Assembly: GCF_000230895.2 (NCBI RefSeq)
Contig: NC_016604.1
Coordinates: 4,960,001 to 5,024,000 of the forward strand
Source of the DNA: Mycolicibacterium rhodesiae NBB3
GTDB lineage: Bacteria > Actinomycetota > Actinomycetes > Mycobacteriales > Mycobacteriaceae
Reading direction: 5' to 3'
DNA: 64,000 nt
Shown here: in pieces, positions 56,824-64,000 of the stretch
How positions within the stretch are numbered: position 1 is the first letter of the stretch
Layout of the letters: each line of letters starts with the position of its first letter
Notes under the pieces: generated by a model
Database searches by the model: none
What the model saw: only the letters and a program-made list of their open reading frames with translations
Told to the model about the DNA's origin: nothing
Position numbers and translations under genes: made by a program

Positions 56824-57048
56824 ATGACTACAGCCACCGAGCGCGACCAGCTGTCCGAAAGCGCCGTGGCAGCGGGATGGCATCGCAGAGGCGAAGACCG
56901 TGCCGACTACTACTCACGGACCCCGGTTCGCGTTCACGTGATCTGGCAGGGCAACGACGCGATCAGCGGCGGCGCGCTGTACCACGACGACTTCCTGATG
57001 GCCTACAGCAGGGATCTGGCCACGGTCGCCGGTTGGCTCAGACGCTGA
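56824..57048 (+). CDS. small conserved-looking hypothetical protein
   Basis: A 74-residue protein with GWHRRGEDRADYYSR and RVHVIWQGNDAISGG, and a compact mixed composition; no signal or helix. AGGAGG precedes ATG 56824. It follows cinA after 29 nt and is probably in the same transcript. Its stop abuts the convergent hydrolase stop (TGATCA). Function unknown. Confidence 0.65.
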   Translation: MTTATERDQLSESAVAAGWHRRGEDRADYYSRTPVRVHVIWQGNDAISGGALYHDDFLMAYSRDLATVAGWLRR

Positions 57049-57966
57049 TCAGCGGTCACCGTACTCGTCCCACACTTTGAGCATGGTGTGGAGGATCTCC
57101 TCGGCGCGGCCCAGGCCGGCGAGGTGGCTCTCGCCGGGCATCGGATAGAGCTCGGCGTCGGTCAGCCGCGACACGACGTGCTGTCCGTGGGCGTAGGGCA
57201 CGATGTGATCGGCGTCGCCGTGCCACCATCGGACGGGCACCTTGATGTCGCTCAGCCGGAAGCCCCAATCCCTGGCGAAGACGACGACGTCGGAGAAGGG
57301 CGCCGCCATCTGTTTGCGGCTGCCGTTGAGGATGTCGTCCAGGAACATCGCCTTGATCTCCGGCCGGGCCAGTAGCCTGCGGTCGGCTTCCGGGGACACC
57401 CGGCCGTACAGATCGGCGACGGGGGAGGCGACGGGGCGGACCAACCGGATGATCGCGCTGGCGAGCAGCCCGATCGGGGTTCCGGCCACCTGCAGCAGCG
57501 GGGCGACCCGCGTGCCGAGATTGCCCATCAGACCCCCGGTGATGGCATCTGAACCCATGGTCGGGGCGACTCCGCCGATGACGCCGGCGGCGACGACACG
57601 ATCGGGCAGGGCCGCCGCGCAACCGAGCGTGTACGGGCCGCCTCCGGAGAGTCCGACGACGACGAACTTGTCGATGCCCAGGGTGTCGGCGATGGTGCGC
57701 AGATCCTCGGCGAAGGCCACGACGGTGTCGTAACTGTGCTGGGTTGACGAGCCGATACCCGGCCGATCGACACCGATCAGGCGGATGTTCTGTTGTTCGG
57801 CGTAGACCCGCGCTTCCATCGGGATCTGGCGTCGGGCCCCCGGGGTGCCGTGTAGCCAGAAGATGGCGCGGCCCTGCGGGTCGCCGAATTCGGCGAAGCT
57901 GATTTGGCGATCATCACCGACGGCGATGTTGCCTTCGAGTTTGGGGCGGGCGATTGCGACAACCAT
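57049..57966 (-). CDS. alpha/beta-fold hydrolase
   Basis: A 305-residue hydrolase: FWLHGTPGARRQ (oxyanion loop), GLSGGGPYTLG with the nucleophile Ser, Asp in HGDADHIVP and His in GESHLAGL. It fits the general epoxide-hydrolase/esterase group and looks intact. ATG 57966 is the start; the codon two before it is a less likely TTG. Single gene; no partner reveals the substrate. Confidence 0.83.
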   Translation of the reverse strand: MVVAIARPKLEGNIAVGDDRQISFAEFGDPQGRAIFWLHGTPGARRQIPMEARVYAEQQNIRLIGVDRPGIGSSTQHSYDTVVAFAEDLRTIADTLGIDKFVVVGLSGGGPYTLGCAAALPDRVVAAGVIGGVAPTMGSDAITGGLMGNLGTRVAPLLQVAGTPIGLLASAIIRLVRPVASPVADLYGRVSPEADRRLLARPEIKAMFLDDILNGSRKQMAAPFSDVVVFARDWGFRLSDIKVPVRWWHGDADHIVPYAHGQHVVSRLTDAELYPMPGESHLAGLGRAEEILHTMLKVWDEYGDR

Positions 57967-58011
57967 GGCCAAAGTGTCTCATGCCGTCCAGGCGCACTCC
58001 GCGCTACGGGT

Positions 58012-58263
58012 TCACAGAATGGGGTGGCGGGGCGTCAGGCTCATGACGTAGTCGGCGGGGAAGGACGCCTCGATCACCCTGATCCGATCGTTGGCTTTGG
58101 ACTCTAGTTCGAGGACGATGCAGCCCTCGCTGAGTTTCTTGGACTCCAGAACTATGTAGTGCTGACCGCCACCGTTGACGTCGGTGATTGGGTCCCCTGA
58201 GCGCAGTGCCCCGACCGGTACCAGGCCGGGGGCTTCTGATTTTGATGCAGGGTCTTCGTCCAC
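58012..58263 (-). CDS. small hypothetical protein
   Basis: An 83-residue protein, polar N-terminus (DEDPASKSEAPG) then a strand-rich part (QHYIVLESKKLSEGCIVLELES). GTG 58263 has no Shine-Dalgarno; TACCGT 7 nt upstream could be a -10, which would give a leaderless mRNA. It is 38 nt beyond the convergent-free end of the hydrolase gene region. Function unknown. Confidence 0.5.
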   Translation of the reverse strand: MDEDPASKSEAPGLVPVGALRSGDPITDVNGGGQHYIVLESKKLSEGCIVLELESKANDRIRVIEASFPADYVMSLTPRHPIL

Positions 58264-58332
58264 TTTTCAAACGGTAGGTGACCACGCCTCGGCGAGGGAC
58301 GGATTTCGACCGATGGTTGCCGCCGAGTGGAC

Positions 58333-58701
58333 TCATCCTCCGACCGCGATGACGTAGCCGACGCCGCCGAGGAACACCGCGATCGCGCACAGCGCGAGGG
58401 TCGCCACCGCGACCGGCCATCCACGCTTTCGCCTGACCAGTCGCACCACTGTCACGACGAGCCCCACCAGGCCGACTGCCAGTGCGGCGCCGACCCCGAA
58501 CATCACCGCCGTCACCGCGCCTTCGACGCTGCAGCTTTCCGGTGGGCACGAATCGAGGAATGCGAGGGAGAAGAGGCCGAAGAACCCCGCCACCGCAAGG
58601 AGCAATGCCGTCAGGACGAGCACGACGGTCGAGGCGGCGATATCGCCGCCGGACGCCGGCGGCTTGGGCGGCGGCACCGGGGGATAGCCGTACTGCGACA
58701 T
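58333..58701 (-). CDS. three-helix membrane protein
   Basis: A 122-residue membrane protein with a Pro-rich N-terminus (YGYPPVPPPKPP), three helices (about 26-50, 60-85, 95-118) and two Cys in FLDSCPPESC that could pair outside the membrane. No family recognised. It is divergent from the acyl-CoA synthetase gene. Confidence 0.6.
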   Translation of the reverse strand: MSQYGYPPVPPPKPPASGGDIAASTVVLVLTALLLAVAGFFGLFSLAFLDSCPPESCSVEGAVTAVMFGVGAALAVGLVGLVVTVVRLVRRKRGWPVAVATLALCAIAVFLGGVGYVIAVGG

Positions 58702-58799
58702 GACAGGTGATGCTAATGGCCACGTTTTGCGTTTCCTGCCGAACAGCTGCAGATTCGGAGATCATCGAAGCCTGCTCACTACGCACCTTGGGGGTGTCC

Positions 58800-60431
<1,632 letters not shown>

Positions 60432-60474
60432 CGAATCGCCCAACGCACCCTTGATCGAATGTTTTACTCAGACG

Positions 60475-60960
60475 ATGCGACAGACGGTACGGGTGGCGGC
60501 GATGGCGGCGGCGTTGGCTGTCGCGGCGCCTGCGGTGGGGGCATCTGCGGACGACACCGGCGGCGGGACGGTCATGGCCTTCTCCCAGATCTCGAGGATC
60601 TGTGACTTCAGCGAGGTGAACTACATTGGTCCGACGGGGATGGGCAGGCCGAGTGCGACCCTTCGCTCAGACGGATCGACGGTCAGCGCCGATGTGCAGA
60701 TCGCGACCGTGCTGCCCAATTTTCCGTACGACGTCAGGCTGATCCAGGTGCCCCGCCCATCGTCGAAGCCCTGCTGGGGTGGCGATCCAGGCGTCACGCT
60801 GTCGAAATTGCAGACGGACGCCGGGGGCAACGGCTCCGTGTCTCTCTCGGGTCCGATCCAACCGGGGGCGACCGGCGCGTGGATCTGGATCACGCGGCCG
60901 GATCCGTTCAGGCAGTATCCCGGCGAGTTCTACACGACGGACTTCGTCGCACCCATCTGA
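60475..60960 (+). CDS. secreted hypothetical protein
   Basis: A 161-residue exported protein. The signal peptide (about 1-24) ends near ASADD. The mature part is strand-rich with two Cys (SRICDFS, KPCWGGD) that may pair, and ends FYTTDFVAPI. No motif assigned. It lies 43 nt after the acyl-CoA synthetase gene and may be co-transcribed. Confidence 0.6.
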   Translation: MRQTVRVAAMAAALAVAAPAVGASADDTGGGTVMAFSQISRICDFSEVNYIGPTGMGRPSATLRSDGSTVSADVQIATVLPNFPYDVRLIQVPRPSSKPCWGGDPGVTLSKLQTDAGGNGSVSLSGPIQPGATGAWIWITRPDPFRQYPGEFYTTDFVAPI

Positions 60961-60980
60961 TCGCGAGACATGTTGTCGTA

Positions 60981-61001
60981 GTGCCTGTCTCAGGCAGGCA
61001 C
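60981..61001. terminator. hairpin at the yaaA 3' end
   Basis: GTGCCTG (60981-60987) and CAGGCAC (60995-61001) form a 7-bp stem with a 7-nt loop, overlapping the yaaA stop and 21 bp after the convergent gene. Confidence 0.45.
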
Positions 61002-61736
61002 CACGATCGTGAGTCGGTTGCTCTTGCGTTCCACCCGCATCCCCGCGCGTCGCGCGATCGTGGCGACCGCACTCGCATCGGTGGGTTCGGACCGGCTGGT
61101 CGCCAGGGCGCGGGCCAGTCGGCCCTTGTGCGCCTTGTTAAAATGACTCACGACCGCGCGTGTGCCGTCGAGGCGCTCGGACACCACATCGACGTGCACC
61201 GCATCGGACACCTTGCCGAGTGCGGCGTACGAGCCTGACCGAAGGTCGACGACCAGCTCGTCTGCCGCTAGCCGCGTCAGCACCGGCTCCAGCAAGGGGC
61301 GCCAGCGCGTCGACAGCGCCGCCCGTCCCGGCAACTTCGAGGTCGCCGAGAGCCGGTACGCGGGAATGGAATCGTCGGCGCGCAGGATGCCGAACAGCGC
61401 TGAGCCGACTGCGAGCCTGGCCCGCGCGCGTCCTGCGGCGGCGCCTGTCAACGATTCGATGTCGAGCGCGTCGTAGAGCACGCCGGTGTACCGGTTGATC
61501 GCGGGCATCGTGGGTGCGCTGCGCAGCGCGGCGTTGCGCTCGATCTCGATCTGCTGCGACGCCGAGAGCCCGAGTGCGCGTCTGCACTCGGGCGGGTCGG
61601 CGGACAGTTCGACAAGCTCATCGACCAGTGCTGCGCGTAACGGCGACAGCTCCGGATAGGACAGGTCATCCAGCCGCATCGGCGGACCGTCCCCGCCGGG
61701 GTGTTTGGTCTCCGACGGCGGCAGCAGGACGATCAC
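60990..61736 (-). CDS. yaaA: YaaA-family peroxide-stress/DNA-binding protein
   Basis: A 248-residue protein with LLPPSETK at the N-terminus and HFNKAHKGRLAR near the C-terminus, hallmarks of the YaaA/DUF328 family. In E. coli YaaA lowers free iron during peroxide stress. Length is normal (about 250). GTG 61736 starts the conserved MIVLLPP. Single gene. Confidence 0.88.
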   Translation of the reverse strand: MIVLLPPSETKHPGGDGPPMRLDDLSYPELSPLRAALVDELVELSADPPECRRALGLSASQQIEIERNAALRSAPTMPAINRYTGVLYDALDIESLTGAAAGRARARLAVGSALFGILRADDSIPAYRLSATSKLPGRAALSTRWRPLLEPVLTRLAADELVVDLRSGSYAALGKVSDAVHVDVVSERLDGTRAVVSHFNKAHKGRLARALATSRSEPTDASAVATIARRAGMRVERKSNRLTIVVPA

Positions 61737-61763
61737 GCCGCAGACGTTATCTGGCCCCTGAGG

Positions 61764-62456
61764 TCAGGCGGGCGGCATCCCCGGCGCCGGGGGCATGCCC
61801 GGAGCGGGCGGCGGAGGCGGAGCCATCGGCGGTGCGGGCGGTGGGGGCGGGGCCATCGGCGGAGCCGGTGCGGGCGGCGGCGCCAACATCGGGTCCAGCG
61901 GTGGAGGCGGTGCCATCGGCGCGCCGGGCGGAGGCGGCGGGGGTGGAGCCATGGGAGGTGCCGGCGGCAGCGGGGCCTGCTGGCCCATCAACACGACCGG
62001 TGCGCCGGGAGGTGGCGGCACCTGGTCGGCGGGCATCGGCAGGAACATGTGGTTGGTGAACTGCGACTGGTATGCGCCGCCGCCACCGACCTTCACGCCG
62101 CCGCCCTCGCCAGAGGACACCGGAGTGCCGTCGGGCAGCGTCGCGGCGGTGTGGCCGCCGTTCCAGCCGACATTGAGGGCGCCAGGCTGAGTTCCGTACT
62201 GGAAGCCACGCGCCAGCAGTGCCTGCTCGATGTTTCCGGTATGGAAGCGGTCCCCGTAGACGGGTCGGCCGGTTGCCGCGTTGGTGACCCACGAGACCAG
62301 GCCTGAGCAGTCAGTGCCGGCGGGAGAATCCCCGCCCGTGACGTACGGCGTGCCCGACACGGAATTGACAAGCGTCAAAAGCGTTGCAACAGCAAACATG
62401 CCGACGGACGTTAACAGAGCTTTATGGGGGCCGCCAAAATCTGTGACCACGTTCAC
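61764..62456 (-). CDS. NlpC/P60-like secreted protein with Pro-rich tail
   Basis: A 230-residue exported protein. A hydrophobic N-terminal segment (residues 14-33) is followed by TGGDSPAGTDCSGLVSWV, an NlpC/P60-type Cys block, and by NGGHTAATLPDG, whose His could be the partner. After residue 150 it is almost wholly Pro/Ala/Met repeats (MAPPPPP). This resembles mycobacterial secreted P60-like proteins (peptidoglycan hydrolase group). GTG 62456 or 62450 is used; an internal ATG 62399 would remove the basic n-region. It may cross the wall with the proline tail. Confidence 0.65.
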   Translation of the reverse strand: MNVVTDFGGPHKALLTSVGMFAVATLLTLVNSVSGTPYVTGGDSPAGTDCSGLVSWVTNAATGRPVYGDRFHTGNIEQALLARGFQYGTQPGALNVGWNGGHTAATLPDGTPVSSGEGGGVKVGGGGAYQSQFTNHMFLPMPADQVPPPPGAPVVLMGQQAPLPPAPPMAPPPPPPPGAPMAPPPPLDPMLAPPPAPAPPMAPPPPPAPPMAPPPPPAPGMPPAPGMPPA

Positions 62457-62693
62457 CCAAATCGGTGTGACCGTGATTACACCTGTGAATTTCTATGGTC
62501 TGGTTCACTCAATAAGCAGCAGAAATGACCATATTCACCGAATTGTTTGCTGGCCGTAATTATCGTGAGAGCCAATTATGCTGGTAAGAGCAATTATTCG
62601 CGATGGGTAACCCGTGCGCGTGATGTCAGAGTACGCGAAATAAGTTGCAGTACAAATGTTTACAGTAGATCGCAGTGCGTTGACCAGTGCCGC
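62457..62693. other. AT-rich promoter region of the NlpC/P60-like gene
   Basis: A 237-bp gap between two minus-strand genes. It is AT-rich, with AATTAT at 62558, 62574 and 62592. The CACAGGTGTAA element (62487-62477, minus) is just upstream of the NlpC/P60-like start. I see no gene in it. Confidence 0.5.
62477..62487 (-). promoter_or_regulatory. shared 11-mer CACAGGTGTAA upstream of the NlpC/P60-like gene
   Basis: Same 11-mer as at 45639-45649, here followed by TCACGGTCACA on the minus strand. It lies about 20 bp from the GTG start used, or about 78 bp from ATG 62399. Confidence 0.3.
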
Positions 62694-63827
62694 TCAACCG
62701 TAAGCAAGAAGCAGTGGAACGTCCTGCTCGGCGGATGACAGCGATCCGTGGTGTCCGATCAACGAAGACTCGAGCGGCTCTGCCGCGCGCCTCAGCAAAG
62801 CTGTCGACCCGCGAGCCGCCGCGACCACGTCGCCGATACGGCGCCGAGTGGAGTCGCTGACCCGCCCACCGAACCAGCCCGCGGCCACCGCCTCGTCGCG
62901 CGACACCACCCACGCGCGGTCTGCGAGCGTCTCCCGCCAGGTGGCCAATACGTCGTCGTCGGCGCCGGGCGTTACATATATATGGCGGGCCCGCGGCTCC
63001 CCTCCGATGTCCGTCACGCCGTCGGTGAGAGGTTTTGCGCTGTCGATATCGACGTCGTCCGTGCCCACGGCGACCATCCCGTGGTCGGCAACCACTGCGA
63101 GCAGGCCGCCCGGCGGCAGACCCTCGACGATCGACTCCACCAGGCGGTCGACCAGCTGCAGATGTATCCGCCATGCAGGCGACCCGGGTCCGTACAGGTG
63201 GCCCATCATGTCGAGCTCGCTGTGGTAGGCGTAGCAGAAGCCACCTGCGGCCACCGCCGCCCGCACCTGCGCGGACAGATCTCCCATCGCGTGGACGCCG
63301 ATGTACCGACCGCCGCGCAGCGCCGCGCGTGTCATGCCGGATCCGGCGAATTCCGCACCCGAGATGACGCTGACCGCCGCCCCCGCCTCGGTCGCCCGTT
63401 CGAACGTCGTCGGTATCGGTTGGACCTGTTCGGGCGGCGCGGCATCCCGCAGGTCTTCCCCCCATGGGTGCATCCGCCATCGCAACGCATTCAGGACACC
63501 AACGTCGGGCAGGCGGAAGGAGTAGCCGACCAGCCCGTGTTCGCCGGAACGGCAGCCGGTGCCCAACGCGGCCAGCCCGGCGACCGTGGTGGCGGGGAAT
63601 CCCACCTGCAGGGTCCGGCCCCGCAGGCCGGCCATGACCGGCGCCTCGTCGGCATGCGCGTCGAGCAGTTCGGCGCCAAGACCGTCGATGAGCAGCACAC
63701 ATGCACCCGCCACGTCCTCCCGCAGCGGGATGCGGCCGTCGAATCCCGCGACGCCCATCGCCGAGAAAACGGATGGAATCACGTCGGCGAGGTGCGGTGT
63801 GTCCGGATCGGGCTGCGGCAGATCCAT
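62694..63827 (-). CDS. alkaline-phosphatase-superfamily phosphodiesterase/pyrophosphatase
   Basis: A 377-residue protein of the type I phosphodiesterase/nucleotide pyrophosphatase group. VLLIDGLGAELLD carries the first metal Asp, FPATTVAGLAAL the nucleophile Thr, YHSELDMMGHLYGP further metal ligands and VVADHGMVAV the last. No signal peptide is seen. ATG 63827 is the first start with sense. It is divergent from the SARP-type gene at the right edge. The substrate is unknown. Confidence 0.83.
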   Translation of the reverse strand: MDLPQPDPDTPHLADVIPSVFSAMGVAGFDGRIPLREDVAGACVLLIDGLGAELLDAHADEAPVMAGLRGRTLQVGFPATTVAGLAALGTGCRSGEHGLVGYSFRLPDVGVLNALRWRMHPWGEDLRDAAPPEQVQPIPTTFERATEAGAAVSVISGAEFAGSGMTRAALRGGRYIGVHAMGDLSAQVRAAVAAGGFCYAYHSELDMMGHLYGPGSPAWRIHLQLVDRLVESIVEGLPPGGLLAVVADHGMVAVGTDDVDIDSAKPLTDGVTDIGGEPRARHIYVTPGADDDVLATWRETLADRAWVVSRDEAVAAGWFGGRVSDSTRRRIGDVVAAARGSTALLRRAAEPLESSLIGHHGSLSSAEQDVPLLLAYG

Positions 63828-63906
63828 GAACCGAGCCTGCCACACCGACGGGCGGTCTTTACCGAACCTTGACCGCGCGGTGAATCCGCGCCCAGACGAT
63901 GGTGAC

Positions 63907-64000
63907 GTGACTACGATTTCACCCGTGGAGCTGGGGGTTTTGGGACCTCTGCAAGTTCGGCAGCACGGTCTGCCGGTCGCAGTTCCTGGTGCCAAACCTC
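63907..64000 (+). CDS. SARP/AfsR-type transcriptional regulator (5' end only)
   Basis: The frame from GTG 63907 (or GTG 63925) runs off the window as VELGVLGPLQVRQHGLPVAVPGAK, the N-terminus of the OmpR-like DNA-binding domain of SARP/AfsR-type regulators with BTAD domain. The rest is outside the window. Confidence 0.6.
   Translation, partial: MTTISPVELGVLGPLQVRQHGLPVAVPGAKP

Noticed and set aside
62557..62597. Three AATTAT copies as a functional repeat
   Set aside because: Spacing of 16 and 18 bp is not a clear array; they probably reflect AT-rich promoter DNA.

Overview
The window is GC-rich, gene-dense chromosomal DNA from a mycobacterium, most likely an environmental or rapidly growing Mycolicibacterium-type species. 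The pointers are a mycolic-acid cyclopropane-synthase-family methyltransferase, CYP124- and CYP125-type P450s, an MPT53/CcdA pair, an LpqH-type lipoprotein, an LdtMt1-like L,D-transpeptidase, many 4-nt ATGA/GTGA overlaps and many GTG starts. I see no rRNA, tRNA, insertion sequence, prophage or CRISPR array.

Region 1 (1-17.4 kb) is a cell-surface glycan locus. The plus-strand arm holds a stand-alone ketosynthase, an HxxxD acyltransferase, a Wzx-like flippase, a Wzy-like polymerase, an SGNH-fold protein without its serine, two Wzz-type proteins, a GH71-like glycosidase and a secreted lipase lipoprotein. The minus-strand arm holds two GT4 glycosyltransferases, a left-handed beta-helix acetyltransferase, and Gmd and Fcl, which make GDP-L-fucose. 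A catalytic-looking SGNH hydrolase sits between the flippase and the polymerase on the minus strand. Together they suggest a fucosylated, acylated/acetylated polysaccharide or lipooligosaccharide made by a Wzx/Wzy-like route, which is unusual in mycobacteria. No priming glycosyltransferase is visible, so the locus may continue to the left.

Region 2 (17.7-24.8 kb) is oxidative lipid or sterol metabolism: CYP124, a Baeyer-Villiger-type monooxygenase, two tandem SnoaL-like proteins and a frameshifted HSL-type esterase. Two KstR-like operators (TnnAACnnGTTnnA) lie in its divergent promoters. Three more KstR-like sites occur at a CYP125 homologue (45.6 kb), a nitronate monooxygenase (52.2 kb) and a divergent SDR/DapB-like pair (54.2 kb), so one sterol-type regulator may control dispersed genes here.

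Region 3 (24.8-45 kb) is mixed housekeeping and accessory content: an F420-type LLM oxidoreductase, secreted thiol redox proteins (MPT53, CcdA-like), a MarR-GNAT fusion, a mycolate methyltransferase, MFS and POT transporters, an agmatinase-like hydrolase, thioesterases, a threonine-dehydratase-like enzyme, an L,D-transpeptidase, a fatty-acid hydroxylase with its GntR regulator, and an XRE regulator.

Region 4 (45-64 kb) holds Pro/Ala-rich secreted proteins, DUF2867-like genes with a TetR, a molybdopterin oxidoreductase with its own TetR, the KstR-type genes above, cinA, an acyl-CoA synthetase, yaaA, an NlpC/P60-like secreted protein, a phosphodiesterase-like enzyme and the start of a SARP-type regulator. 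Regulator genes are repeatedly paired with clear palindromic operators, and several convergent gene pairs overlap at their stop codons.
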